In this document: positions 1 to 9,021 of the stretch, piece after piece
How positions within the stretch are numbered: position 1 is the stretch's first letter
Layout of the letters: the number at the start of each line of letters is the position of its first letter
Assembly (NCBI GenBank): GCA_039820545.1
Contig: JBCBPW010000014.1
Coordinates: 35,082 to 99,081 of the forward strand
From: JALEFZ01 sp039820545
Lineage (GTDB): Bacteria > Bacteroidota > Bacteroidia > J057
Direction of reading: 5' to 3'
DNA: 64,000 nt
Notes under the pieces: generated by a model
What the model saw: the letters and a program-made list of their open reading frames with translations, nothing else
The model's database searches: none
What the model was told of the DNA's origin: nothing
Made by a program: the position numbers and the translations under genes

Positions 1-2
1 CC

Positions 3-2093
3 TCTCCTACACCCATTACCCTCTCTCCTTCAAGTACTCAAGGTGTCCAGAGTCTCAGTCCATACCTCACTTGGAATACCTATTTTGGGGAAGTCAATAT
101 GACCTTTACAGACAATGCCATAGATAGCGAGGACAACATCATCTATGTCGGAAAGGGGTTTCAAGGTCAGCTACCCACATTTGATCCGCTGACAGGCGGA
201 TATTATAACGCAAGCCTCTTGGGAAGCGATGATGGCTTCATCGCCAAGTTTGACTCGCTGGGCAGGCGATTGTGGGTGACTTACTATGGGTCGAGTGGAG
301 GTGACCACATCAATGCCGTAGCAGTGACAGATAATGATGACATCATCGTGGTAGGTGATGGAGGAGGAAGTGGCTACCCGCTGGTCGACCCTGGTAATGG
401 TGCCTACTTTGATAATACGCGATCGGCAGTAGATGGGCTGATCACGAGATTTAATAAGTTGGGGCAGGTGGTTTGGTCTACCTATTTGGGGGGAAGTGCC
501 AATGACTTTATCACGGATATTGCCATGGCTGAGAATGGCCACTTTTGGGTTGTAGGCTACACATTTTCGAATGATTTCCCCACAAAGAATAAAGCAGGAG
601 CTTATAACGACAACAGTTTGAATAATGGGAGAGATTGGTTTGTCGCTAAATTTGGACCTAATGGCAATCTCTTATATAGCACGTATTACGGTGGCGGTGG
701 AGGTGGGCAAGAAGGTGCTTTCCACGTAGCTTATAATTCAGTCAATGGGCACGTCGCCATATCTGGAAACATGAGTGGAGTGCCTCCCACCTATAATCCA
801 GGCAATGGGGCCTACTTTCCTAGCAACAACTATCAGGGACTCTTATTAGAGATGGATAGTACTGGGCAGCGCGTGTGGGCAACGAAATTTCGGCCTTGTG
901 CGCTTGCGTTTGATTCTACAGGCAATCTTTTCATTGGAACCCAGTGGCCTTACACATACTACGCTTCTGTACCCATTGTCAATCCTGGAGGAGGTGCGCT
1001 CAGTCAAGGTTATCCCTCTTTTGTCAATACCGCTGGATCGGGCGTACATTATTTTGCCAAGTTTGATCTAAACCATGTCATGGTATGGGGAACCTGCGCC
1101 CATCGCAGCCCTAACCGCAACCAGTCTGTTTCTATCTATGATATCGCCATTGACCACAATCAAAACCTAGTAGCTGTAGGAAGGGCCAGTCAGGGGTTTC
1201 GGACGGAGTACTCAGGATCAGGATACATCCAAGGTCGAGAAGGCGGCTATGATGGAACCCTAGCGATATTCACGAACCAAGGTGTGCAAACATATGGAAC
1301 GTATCTGGGGGGAAATGGCGTCAATGGAGCAGAGGATTATTTGTACACCGTGGCGGTGAATTCGAAGAATGAATACCTCATAGGGGGAGTCTCTCGTAGT
1401 CGTAGCTGCTTTTCTTCCAATATCCTCACAAGAAATCCAGGTAGTGCATACTATGACGGAATCGGGAGCACAGGTAGTGTAGGTGGTTTACTTCCGCTCA
1501 TTACACGCTTCAGTCCCACCAGTGCTTCAGGTACGAATAACGAATGTGCAGAGTATAGTCTCAGTGGTTCGCTCCCTGTAGAGTGGCAAGACATAGAGGC
1601 AGCCATTACTTCAAGGAATACGGTAAAACTCAATTGGTCCACAGCCTCCGAAATCAACAATCATTACTTCGCAGTTGAGCGTCTAGAAGAGGAAAAAAGA
1701 TTTCAGCCAATCGGTCAGGTATGGAGTGATGGAGACGCAAGAAATACACAGGCGTATGGCTTTGAAGATGAAAATCCCAGGACAGGAACACAGTATTATC
1801 GCATACGGCAGGTAGATTTTGATGGAACATCGAGCCTTTCAAAAGTGGTGGAGGTATATGTTCCAAAACAGGAAAGGGTGACGTTGAGGCAATCGACTAG
1901 GCAAATAAAAATCACGGCTCCTTTGGAGATACAACAGGTAGAGGTATGGAACATTCAGGGGCAAATGTTGTCGGTCATTCACCCAAGAGAAAAAAGATAT
2001 ACGCTCTCTCTGCGTAATTTATCCAAAGGAGTATATATCATCCAAGTGCAAACGCCCTCTCAGGCAATGACGCGTAAGATCGCCATTAGATGA
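3..2093 (+). CDS. Type IX secreted beta-propeller-repeat protein, 5' end outside the window
   Basis: The reading frame is open to the left edge, and residues before the first ATG (position 99) already look like the protein (WNTYFGEVN), so the gene begins upstream. The body repeats a pattern of WSTYLGGS, then an IAxxxxGxxxVVG stretch and a TxSxDFP-like tail, typical of SBBP-type beta-propeller repeats in Bacteroidota surface proteins. About 170 residues from the end is the linker-like segment VKLNWSTASEINNHYFAVER that commonly precedes a type IX sorting domain. The last 80 residues (VEVWNIQGQML, LSKGVYIIQV, ending RKIAIR) fit a type A C-terminal sorting domain. Inferred: secreted through the type IX system and attached to the surface or released. 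Substrate and function are unknown. Confidence 0.85.
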   Translation, partial: SPTPITLSPSSTQGVQSLSPYLTWNTYFGEVNMTFTDNAIDSEDNIIYVGKGFQGQLPTFDPLTGGYYNASLLGSDDGFIAKFDSLGRRLWVTYYGSSGGDHINAVAVTDNDDIIVVGDGGGSGYPLVDPGNGAYFDNTRSAVDGLITRFNKLGQVVWSTYLGGSANDFITDIAMAENGHFWVVGYTFSNDFPTKNKAGAYNDNSLNNGRDWFVAKFGPNGNLLYSTYYGGGGGGQEGAFHVAYNSVNGHVAISGNMSGVPPTYNPGNGAYFPSNNYQGLLLEMDSTGQRVWATKFRPCALAFDSTGNLFIGTQWPYTYYASVPIVNPGGGALSQGYPSFVNTAGSGVHYFAKFDLNHVMVWGTCAHRSPNRNQSVSIYDIAIDHNQNLVAVGRASQGFRTEYSGSGYIQGREGGYDGTLAIFTNQGVQTYGTYLGGNGVNGAEDYLYTVAVNSKNEYLIGGVSRSRSCFSSNILTRNPGSAYYDGIGSTGSVGGLLPLITRFSPTSASGTNNECAEYSLSGSLPVEWQDIEAAITSRNTVKLNWSTASEINNHYFAVERLEEEKRFQPIGQVWSDGDARNTQAYGFEDENPRTGTQYYRIRQVDFDGTSSLSKVVEVYVPKQERVTLRQSTRQIKITAPLEIQQVEVWNIQGQMLSVIHPREKRYTLSLRNLSKGVYIIQVQTPSQAMTRKIAIR

Positions 2094-2096
2094 TGT

Positions 2097-2162
2097 AGAC
2101 CATGTTTGGCACTTCAAATCCCATGCGTCCCACTTAAAATTTCAGGATACCAAACATGGTCT
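2097..2162. repeat. Spaced 13-bp perfect inverted repeat after the type IX protein gene
   Basis: Arms AGACCATGTTTGG (2097-2109) and CCAAACATGGTCT (2150-2162) are exact reverse complements, separated by 40 nt. The left arm starts 3 nt after the TGA stop. It lies between two convergent genes. No T-run follows on either strand, so it may be a 3'-end stabilising hairpin or a terminator of non-classical form. Confidence 0.5.
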
Positions 2163-2215
2163 TAAGCGCTCTTATTCAAGGTGGGCCGTCTGCTAGGGGC
2201 GGTCCCCTTTACACG

Positions 2216-3499
2216 TTAGCGCTTGACGGTAGCTGCAAGTATCTTCAATGCCTCTACCAGTTTATCCAACTCTTTCAGGCTCGTGTAGACATTGGGTGTG
2301 ATCCTGAGTCCTTCTACACCGTCCCACTTGACAGGAGAGGTATGGATGCGGTGGTACCTAAGCAGATCATTGAAAAGATCCACATACGTCATGCCTTCCA
2401 ATCCACAGCAGACGATTGCTCCACCAAACTGAGGGTTAAGGGAGGTATAGAGTCGGAACTGGGGAATTTCTAGTGCTTTTTCGACCCAGTATGATTTGAG
2501 GTATTGGAGGCGGGCAGCCTTGCGAGAAGCACCTATGAGTTCGTGAAATTCAATCGCATGTCCGATGGCCATCTCTGCTGCCGTGGAGCGGGTTCCCAGA
2601 TTTTCAAACTTTCGTATATCGTCGCTTTTGGGTTTGTCAGTCGGGAAAAGAGGCCAGAGGTCAGCAATATTTTCTTTTTTCACGTAGAGCAATCCCGTCC
2701 CAAAGGGGGCACACAGCCACTTGTGTAAACTCACCCCCGCATAATCTGCTCCTAGATCTGCCAGTTTGAAGTCTATTTGCGCAAAAGAATGGGCAGCGTC
2801 TACTACTACTTTGATCCCTCTTTCTTTGGCAATTGCGGCGATCTTTTTTACAGGAAGAATCTGTCCCGTCCAGTTGATCATATGGGTAAGGTGGACGACC
2901 TTGGTACGACTGGTGAAAAGAGAGGTATAAGCCTGGATAATGGCATCTTCATCTTCAATCGGCATTTTGAGATCTACCCATTTGAGTTCGATTCCTTCGC
3001 GTTGGGATCGTTGATTCCATGCATGGATCATCAAAGGGTAGTCTTGCTTACAGGCGACAACCTCGTCTCCTTTGCGAAGGTCTAGCCCAAAGATAATTGT
3101 ATCTAGAGCTTCCGTTGCATTGCGGTTGATGGCTACTTCTTCTTGCGAGGCACCACAGAGCTGTGCCAGTTGTTGGCGGATCGGTTCCCGATTTTTATTG
3201 ATGACCTTCCACATATAGTGAGAGGGTGTTTCATTGGAGAACTCTATGTATCGAATCTCAGCTTCTTGAACTCGCCGGGTTTGGGGGCTGACGCCCGCAT
3301 TATTGAGGTTGATGAGTCCTGGTGTGATGGTATATGCTTGCCTGACCCAATGCCAGAAGGTCTCGTCATCTGTGATGTCTTGGTCTGATCTATACTGACG
3401 TAGTTCCTGAATGACATTCGAATTATAGGCATATTGGATAGCAGGAGCACTTGCTAGTGCGCCTGTGCCCAGATGTTTCATGAATTGTCTTCGCTGCAT
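2216..3499 (-). CDS. Class V aminotransferase-like PLP enzyme with Tat-type signal
   Basis: 427 residues. The N-terminus MQRRQFMKHLG followed by a small-residue stretch matches a twin-arginine signal (RRxFxK), so export as a folded PLP protein is inferred. The rest is a fold-type I PLP enzyme of the class V / isopenicillin-N-epimerase-like group: NNAGVSP near residue 66, the Asp-containing VDAAHS at 233-238 that would contact the pyridine nitrogen, and SLHKW with the predicted Schiff-base Lys260. The substrate cannot be told; known relatives include epimerases and cysteine desulfurase-like proteins. It is 110 bp downstream of an SDR gene on the same strand and could be the last gene of the lipid block, although its function gives no clear link. 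Confidence 0.8.
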   Translation of the reverse strand: MQRRQFMKHLGTGALASAPAIQYAYNSNVIQELRQYRSDQDITDDETFWHWVRQAYTITPGLINLNNAGVSPQTRRVQEAEIRYIEFSNETPSHYMWKVINKNREPIRQQLAQLCGASQEEVAINRNATEALDTIIFGLDLRKGDEVVACKQDYPLMIHAWNQRSQREGIELKWVDLKMPIEDEDAIIQAYTSLFTSRTKVVHLTHMINWTGQILPVKKIAAIAKERGIKVVVDAAHSFAQIDFKLADLGADYAGVSLHKWLCAPFGTGLLYVKKENIADLWPLFPTDKPKSDDIRKFENLGTRSTAAEMAIGHAIEFHELIGASRKAARLQYLKSYWVEKALEIPQFRLYTSLNPQFGGAIVCCGLEGMTYVDLFNDLLRYHRIHTSPVKWDGVEGLRITPNVYTSLKELDKLVEALKILAATVKR

Positions 3500-3609
3500 G
3501 CGGATTACATTTGATCTTCTACAAATACATCAAAATAACCAAAGTCTCGAAGAATCGAACAACTCTTTTGTCTAAAGTAAGCCTGACTTGGTCCATTTTT
3601 TCTCGTAAC

Positions 3610-4383
3610 CTAAGCAATCATATAGCCTCCATCGGCTGTGAATATACCTCCTGTTACATAACTAGACGCATCAGAAGCAAGAAAAACAGCAATTCCCGCC
3701 ATTTCATCAGGCTGTGCCATACGTTGTAAGGGAATATTTTCTGTATAATGTTCTAGCATAGACTCGTTGGACCAAAGCGCGGTGCTTAGCTTTGTTTTGA
3801 CCAGTCCAGGACAGACAGTATTGGCACGAATTCCATATCGCCCCCATTCCTTGGCTTGGTTTTGTGTGAGCATAGCAATAGCAGATTTACTCATGCTGTA
3901 GGTGGCCATTCCGTAAGCGGGCTTGAGGCCTTCTACCGAGCTAACATTGATGATGGAGCCACCGTTTTTGGACAAATGAGGAAATGCCTTTTTACTCAAT
4001 TCAAATGGACCTTTTACATTGATCTCCATGATCTTATCGTAGGCAGTTTCTTCTGTCTGTTCCATCGGTCCAAAGCTAAGATTGGTTGCCGCATTGTTGA
4101 TAAGGATGTCGATGCGGCCCCACTTCTCGATGGTCTGTTGGATGAGCATATCTTGCTGCTCACTTTTTCCGATATGGCAGGGGATACCTAGTACTTCAAA
4201 GCCTTCTTTTTCAAATGCTTCGGTGGTTTCCTTCACATTTTCGGGCTTACGACTGGTGATGACGACTTTGGCTCCAAACTCAGCCAGACCGCGTGCCATA
4301 GCTTCGCCGATCCCACGAGTAGAGCCTGTGATGATGGCTACCTTGCCAGATAAATCAAAAAGGGGTTTTATTCTAGGTGTCAT
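3610..4383 (-). CDS. Short-chain dehydrogenase/reductase (SDR)
   Basis: 257 residues from the ATG at 4383. A longer frame reaches 4521 and would give an ATGA overlap with the upstream gene, but its 46 extra residues do not resemble an SDR, so the shorter start is preferred. The classical SDR layout is visible: NAD(P)-binding ITGSTRGIGEA near the N-terminus, NNAA after beta-4, catalytic Ser in INVSSVEG, YSMSK for the Tyr-x3-Lys pair, and a C-terminal VTGGIFTADGGY. Such enzymes oxidise or reduce hydroxyl/keto groups; placement in a fatty-acid oxidation cluster suggests a hydroxyacyl or ketoacyl substrate (inference). Probably co-transcribed with the genes upstream on the minus strand. Confidence 0.85.
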   Translation of the reverse strand: MTPRIKPLFDLSGKVAIITGSTRGIGEAMARGLAEFGAKVVITSRKPENVKETTEAFEKEGFEVLGIPCHIGKSEQQDMLIQQTIEKWGRIDILINNAATNLSFGPMEQTEETAYDKIMEINVKGPFELSKKAFPHLSKNGGSIINVSSVEGLKPAYGMATYSMSKSAIAMLTQNQAKEWGRYGIRANTVCPGLVKTKLSTALWSNESMLEHYTENIPLQRMAQPDEMAGIAVFLASDASSYVTGGIFTADGGYMIA

Positions 4384-4517
4384 GTGTATAAAGATTATGA
4401 AAGCATGAGGATTCGTCCCATCGAAAGCAAGCATCATATTTAGCCACACACTCTGAGACTTTGGATAGTGAAGAGATTCTAAGAATGAACAAGGATAATT
4501 GCCCCTTGAAAAATGAA

Positions 4518-5585
4518 TCAATGAACCTTTTGTCCTGTATCTACGAGATTTCTCTCGCTTCCTTCAAATTCCATGATCAAGTTTGAGCCATAGGCTTTGG
4601 CAGGAGTCTGGAAACCTATGGGAGCATGCCCATTTAGGACGCGTTGGGTAATGGCCAAACTACTCCGTGCGGTCAGCGTGTAGCCTTCGGCTGTGAGCAT
4701 CTGGGCTTCGACTTCTTGCCCTTTTGCGTTGCGTGCTTTCCCCCAAAGTTGGGTTCGTGTCCCTTCTCGCTTGGCATCGGATGGACCTGCAGGCCCTTTC
4801 TTGATTCGCTTACGTGCTTGATTTTTGACCCATGGCATACGGAGTAGCCAGGTAAAATAGCGCTGACGTTTGACCAGTTTGTAGCTAGAAGGCTTGACGC
4901 CTGTATACACTTCGATATTGGGAATCCCTGTACTGTAATAAGCCGTGGATACATCTCCCCAAGGGATGGTCATGCAGAAGCACGGCTTGAGCTTGAAGGG
5001 AATTTCCTTTGCCTTATAACCTTGAGGGACGGGCGTTATTTTTCCATCTTTCCTGATGGCACCTGGACTCCCTAGATTTTCCAGCATCGTCAAGGCTGTC
5101 CCGTGCGAGAGCCCACCATTTCCTGCGAATGCAAGTTGAAGGTGTGTCGCGTCAGGTAACTGCTCCTTGAGAAAACGTGCCAAGCAATCCGTCGGAACCA
5201 CATCAAAACCTGTCCCTGGCATGATCATAATCCCTGCTTCTTGCGCTTGCTGGTCCCTTCTTTTTCCCATTTCAAAAACCTGAATCTCTCCTGTGATATC
5301 CAGATAATGCGTTTGGGTGCGCAGACAAGCCTCCATCATGATCTGAGCTGTGTGGATGAATGGTCCTGCACAGTGAAGGACAACAGGGACTTCACCTAAG
5401 GCCGCTTCAAGTGCTTGTGTATCAGAAAGATCGAACACACGGGTTTCAAAGCCAAATTCAGAACCCATTGCTTGGAGCTTATCTTTATTGCGACCTGCCA
5501 GGATGGGTTCCATCCCCTGTTCCTGAGCAAAGCGTGCAATCAATCTGCCTGTATATCCATAGGCTCCATATAGGAGAAACTTCAT
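4518..5585 (-). CDS. Saccharopine-dehydrogenase-like / trans-acting enoyl reductase family protein
   Basis: 355 residues from the ATG at 5585 (the frame is open further to 5648, but MKFLLYGAYGYTGRLIARFA is the expected start of the Rossmann fold). The GxxGxxG dinucleotide site lies at residues 7-13, followed by ILAGRNKDKL, a typical NADP-type second strand. MPGTGFDVVPTDCLA and GNGGLSHGTALTMLE are features of the saccharopine dehydrogenase-like family that includes mycobacterial trans-acting enoyl reductases. It is not a true lysine-pathway enzyme by sequence or context. The neighbours are SDR and acyl-CoA genes, so reduction of a lipid intermediate is plausible but unproven. Confidence 0.78.
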   Translation of the reverse strand: MKFLLYGAYGYTGRLIARFAQEQGMEPILAGRNKDKLQAMGSEFGFETRVFDLSDTQALEAALGEVPVVLHCAGPFIHTAQIMMEACLRTQTHYLDITGEIQVFEMGKRRDQQAQEAGIMIMPGTGFDVVPTDCLARFLKEQLPDATHLQLAFAGNGGLSHGTALTMLENLGSPGAIRKDGKITPVPQGYKAKEIPFKLKPCFCMTIPWGDVSTAYYSTGIPNIEVYTGVKPSSYKLVKRQRYFTWLLRMPWVKNQARKRIKKGPAGPSDAKREGTRTQLWGKARNAKGQEVEAQMLTAEGYTLTARSSLAITQRVLNGHAPIGFQTPAKAYGSNLIMEFEGSERNLVDTGQKVH

Positions 5586-5709
5586 AGTAGTAGATTTTGT
5601 AAAATAATCTTCACAAGATAGGATAATTATCCGTAGGACCACCGCCAAGATGTGGGCTCCCCAACTGTAAAATCATGGCCCAACACTGCCACAACTGGTC
5701 TCCCACAAC

Positions 5710-6462
5710 CTAAGCCGAATGCCCACCGTCTACAGGCAAGGCTACTCCATTCACAAAACTAGAAGCCTCCGAACTCAACCACTGAATCGCTTCCACAATT
5801 TCCTTGGCATCGGCAAATCTGCCCATAGGAATCGTGGAGAGCAAGCGCTGATCCATATCTTCTCTCATGCTAAGTAGGCGGTCTAGCATAGGAGAGGAGG
5901 TAAATACAGGGCAAATGGCATTTATGCGAATGCTTTTACGTGCATATTCAAGCGCAGCCGTTTTGGTCATGCCGACAACCGCGTGCTTACTGGCGACATA
6001 AGCGACATTATTGGGGAGTGCTTTGAGGCCCGCCATAGAGGCGATGTTGATGATATTGCCGTGGCCCTGCTGTAGCATCTGCTCGAGCTCATACTTCATG
6101 CAGTAAAACACACCTGATTGGTTGACTGAGATTACTTTATCCCAATCTTCTAGGCTGTGTTGGTGGGTTCTTGTCGCACGATCAGGACCGACACCCGCAT
6201 TATTGACCGCAATATCGATCTTACCCTGTGTGCTTACAGCTTGATCTATCAGGGATTTTACCTCTTGGGAGTTGGCTACATTGCATGGGATGAAAGTCGC
6301 CTTCGCACCTCTTTCTTGCATTTGATGGACCAATTCCTCCCCAGCTTTTGCCGAGATGTCCGAAAGTACAACGGTAGCTCCTTTTTCAGCATAAGCTTCT
6401 GCAGTGGCTTTTCCGATACCCGAAGCAGCTCCTGTAATCAATACAACTTTATCTTGAAACAT
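5710..6462 (-). CDS. Short-chain dehydrogenase/reductase (SDR)
   Basis: 250 residues, full-length classical SDR. Visible motifs are LITGAASGIGKATA (cofactor loop, residues 8-21), VNNAGVG, INIASMAG (catalytic Ser), YVASK (Tyr-x3-Lys) and a C-terminal VNGVALPVDGGHSA. An acidic residue after beta-2 (VVLSDIS) suggests NAD preference. It lies between the saccharopine-like gene and the kinase/acyl-CoA dehydrogenase pair on the same strand. In a fatty-acid catabolic cluster the likely role is a hydroxyacyl-CoA dehydrogenase step, possibly acting on 3- or 4-hydroxy intermediates; this is inference from context. Confidence 0.85.
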   Translation of the reverse strand: MFQDKVVLITGAASGIGKATAEAYAEKGATVVLSDISAKAGEELVHQMQERGAKATFIPCNVANSQEVKSLIDQAVSTQGKIDIAVNNAGVGPDRATRTHQHSLEDWDKVISVNQSGVFYCMKYELEQMLQQGHGNIINIASMAGLKALPNNVAYVASKHAVVGMTKTAALEYARKSIRINAICPVFTSSPMLDRLLSMREDMDQRLLSTIPMGRFADAKEIVEAIQWLSSEASSFVNGVALPVDGGHSA

Positions 6463-6595
6463 ATTTTGATAGACTAAGAGAGATAAGATAAGAGGTGGCT
6501 AGTATGTCCAGCTACTGTTTGCTGAAGTATCAAACCGAAGAACAGAAGGATCATATCTTGTATCCTGCCCCTAAAAAATGAAAAATGAAAAATGA

Positions 6596-7678
6596 TCATA
6601 CACCATCAATTTTTCCTGACTCAATGGCCATCCAGGCACGATGGAAAAACAATACAGCATGATGATTCAATTGGGCAAAGCGTGGGTCTTGTGTATGCCC
6701 CAACTTATACCTGTAGTATATCTGCTGGATGATGACCGCTATTTTGAATAACCCATAGGCGAAGTAAAAAGAGAAATTTCCCACATCACGGCCTGAGCGG
6801 GTAGCATACATTTCCAATAGCTCGGACCTTTTGGGATTACCTGGATGATAGGTCGGCATACGACCTAGTTGTCGAAGTGCAGCAGGATCGGAGCTATTCA
6901 CCCAATAGGCAATAGAGGTTCCCAGATCCATGAGCGGATCGCCCAGCGTCGCCATTTCCCAGTCAAGAATGGCAATGATCTGGTTCCAGTTTTCGGGATG
7001 GAACACCACATTGTCATACTTGTAATCGTTGTGGATCAGCGTGCTGTCCGTTTCAGCAGGGATGTGATCATTTAGCCACTGGATGGCCTTGTCGATGACA
7101 GGATCATTTTCGGTAGCCACTTTACGGTAGCGTCGTGTCCATCCTTCTATTTGGCGTCGCGTATATCCTTCAGGTTTGCCCAGTGTGCCTAGCCCTGCTT
7201 TTTCGTAGTCCACTTGATGCAACTCCACCATGGTATCGATCCATGCTGAGGCAGCTTGGGGATAAAGATCTTTTTGCTCTCCTGGATCTTCTGTAGGACC
7301 TTTTCCTCTGAGAATAACGCCCTTGACGCGCTCCATTAAGTAGAAGGGGCTGCCCATGATCTCTATATCTTCTGTATAATGGTAGACTGTAGGGACCTTG
7401 TCAAAAACAGGCTTCAAGGCTTTTAACACTCTATATTCTCGGGACATATCGTGCCCACTTTTCACCTGAGCACCAAATGGAGGTCTTCGCAGCACCATTT
7501 CTCGCTTGCCCATTTTCACCCAGTAGGTCAAATTGGAGAAACCCGATGGAAACTGCTGAATGTCTATGTCGGAACCCAGTTCAGGAAAAACCTGCTGAAG
7601 GTGAGCCGATAGTTTTTCCTTGTCTAATGCTTCGCCCTCACGGACCGCTTGGGGTTGGTCTATCGTCATTTCACTCAT
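6596..7678 (-). CDS. Aminoglycoside-phosphotransferase-fold kinase, ACAD10/11-type
   Basis: 360 residues of the APH / choline-kinase-like fold. The catalytic loop is LIHNDYKYDNVVFHP (HxDxxxxN) and the metal-binding motif is ILDWEMATLGDP. The N-terminal lobe holds FPSGFSNLTYWV and MVLRRPPFG. Sequences of this form occur as the kinase domain of mammalian ACAD10/ACAD11 and as the separate kinase of bacterial hydroxy-acid pathways such as LvaA of Pseudomonas. Its start overlaps the stop of the acyl-CoA dehydrogenase gene by 4 bp (ATGA, 7675-7678), which points to translational coupling. Inferred role: phosphorylation of a 4-hydroxyacyl-CoA (or similar) before elimination by the partner enzyme. 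It is not an antibiotic-resistance gene. Confidence 0.85.
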   Translation of the reverse strand: MSEMTIDQPQAVREGEALDKEKLSAHLQQVFPELGSDIDIQQFPSGFSNLTYWVKMGKREMVLRRPPFGAQVKSGHDMSREYRVLKALKPVFDKVPTVYHYTEDIEIMGSPFYLMERVKGVILRGKGPTEDPGEQKDLYPQAASAWIDTMVELHQVDYEKAGLGTLGKPEGYTRRQIEGWTRRYRKVATENDPVIDKAIQWLNDHIPAETDSTLIHNDYKYDNVVFHPENWNQIIAILDWEMATLGDPLMDLGTSIAYWVNSSDPAALRQLGRMPTYHPGNPKRSELLEMYATRSGRDVGNFSFYFAYGLFKIAVIIQQIYYRYKLGHTQDPRFAQLNHHAVLFFHRAWMAIESGKIDGV

Positions 7679-8877
7679 AGTTTCACTCCATAGGGTTTGA
7701 GGATTTCCCTAGCCACACGACTCTTGTGTACTTCGTCTGCACCATCGTAGATTCTGGCTCCCCGCTCATGACGGAATAAGAAGGAGAGAATGGTATCCTC
7801 AGTGGTACCCAAGGCTCCGTGAACCTGTATGGCTCTATCCACGACATCTTGCATCACTTTTGCCGTAAAAAACTTGATCGTTGAGATTTCTACACGCGCT
7901 TTGTAAGCTCCTTCCTTGTCGATTTTATCGGCTGCATCTAGCACCATGAGGCGAGCAGCATGAATCTCAGCACGGCTTTCGGCAATCCAGTTCTGGATCG
8001 TTTGCTGATGGGCGAGTAGACGGTTGCTCCCCAACTTGCGTGTAGCTGCACGCGCACACATCATCTCGAACGCCCGCTCTGCAATGCCGATCCAGCGCAT
8101 GCAATGGTGGATTCTCCCAGGTCCCAGACGCTCTTGCGCAATCACAAAGCCTTTCCCTGCACCACCTAGTAGATTTTCCTTCGGCACCCGACAGTTTTCA
8201 AAGCGAATCTCCGAATGGCTAGCCCAACCCTCGCCCTCGTCGCCCATGATAGGAATACGCCTTTCATGGATGAATCCCTCCGTGTCCAGCGGTACGATCA
8301 ACTGGCTCGCCCTGAGATAAGGATTTTCTTCTTCGGGATTGGTGACACACATGACAATGGCAAAGGTCGATCCGTCAGCTCCTGTAGTGAACCACTTATG
8401 CCCATTGAGGATGTAGTGGTCGCCTTCCAGGATAGCGGTCGTTCCCATATACTTGGGATTGGAACCTGCAAACTCAGGCTCTGTCATGGCAAAACAAGAT
8501 CGGATCTCGCCGGCGAGCAGGGGCTTGAGGAACTGTTCCTTTTGGGTAGGCGTCCCATGACTGATGAGGATCTCCATATTGCCTGCGTCAGGTGCTTGGC
8601 AGTTGAAGACATAGTGGCCCATAGGCGTCACGCGTCCGAGTATTTCACTGACCTGCCCAAACTGATGGTTGCTCAAACCTAGGCCGCCATCCTCACGATG
8701 TATCTGAGGGGTGAAATATCCCATTTCTTTGACCTTCTCTCGGAGTGTATCCAATGTCGGGCGAACGGCATCCCATCCTTCTTTTAAGAAAATAGGCTCC
8801 AAGGGGAGTATATGCTCATCTACAAAAGTGCGAACCTCTTGCAAGATGGTGTGTAAATCTGTTTGTGTACCAACCAT
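7675..8877 (-). CDS. Acyl-CoA dehydrogenase family protein, ACAD10/11-like
   Basis: 400 residues covering the N-terminal helical, middle beta and C-terminal helical domains of FAD-dependent acyl-CoA dehydrogenases. CFAMTEPEFAGSNP and NGHKWFTTGA are the flavin/substrate signatures, followed by IQVHGALGTTEDT. At the position where classical enzymes carry the catalytic Glu (YEG) this protein reads IYDGADEVHKS, with Asp; this DGxDEVH form is typical of the ACAD10/11 group. It overlaps the kinase gene downstream by 4 bp. Inferred: it works with that kinase to convert a phosphorylated hydroxyacyl-CoA to an enoyl-CoA for beta-oxidation. Confidence 0.87.
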   Translation of the reverse strand: MVGTQTDLHTILQEVRTFVDEHILPLEPIFLKEGWDAVRPTLDTLREKVKEMGYFTPQIHREDGGLGLSNHQFGQVSEILGRVTPMGHYVFNCQAPDAGNMEILISHGTPTQKEQFLKPLLAGEIRSCFAMTEPEFAGSNPKYMGTTAILEGDHYILNGHKWFTTGADGSTFAIVMCVTNPEEENPYLRASQLIVPLDTEGFIHERRIPIMGDEGEGWASHSEIRFENCRVPKENLLGGAGKGFVIAQERLGPGRIHHCMRWIGIAERAFEMMCARAATRKLGSNRLLAHQQTIQNWIAESRAEIHAARLMVLDAADKIDKEGAYKARVEISTIKFFTAKVMQDVVDRAIQVHGALGTTEDTILSFLFRHERGARIYDGADEVHKSRVAREILKPYGVKL

Positions 8878-8957
8878 AGGGTTAATTCTTAAATAAGGGA
8901 TTTGCTAAATGGTTGAATGAAGAAAGTGAAGTAGAAAAGACAGAGACTTCTTTTAAA

Positions 8958-8994
8958 GAATGATTGAACAACACCATCGGCCATTCAATCATTC
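8958..8994. repeat. 11-bp inverted repeat downstream of the acyl-CoA synthetase gene
   Basis: Arms GAATGATTGAA (8958-8968) and TTCAATCATTC (8984-8994) are exact reverse complements with a 15-nt loop. It sits 28 nt beyond the stop of the minus-strand acyl-CoA synthetase. No clear T-run follows, so it may be a weak terminator or an mRNA 3' hairpin. Confidence 0.45.
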
Positions 8995-9021
8995 AAAAAC
9001 TTATTTATTCAAATATTTCAA

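Noticed and set aside
2178..2212. GC-rich hairpin as terminator of the aminotransferase gene
   Set aside because: The stem needs a bulge and mismatches, and no T-run follows, so support is too weak.
4384..4521. N-terminal extension of the SDR gene giving an ATGA overlap with the upstream gene
   Set aside because: The 46 added residues are unlike any SDR N-terminus, while ATG at 4383 precedes the cofactor-binding region by the normal distance.
5621..5632. 12-bp palindrome GGATAATTATCC upstream of the saccharopine-like gene
   Set aside because: Short AT-rich palindromes are frequent by chance; no second copy or promoter element was seen near it.
6596..7678. Aminoglycoside resistance gene
   Set aside because: The fold is shared, but the motifs and the coupled acyl-CoA dehydrogenase fit the ACAD10/11-type kinase.
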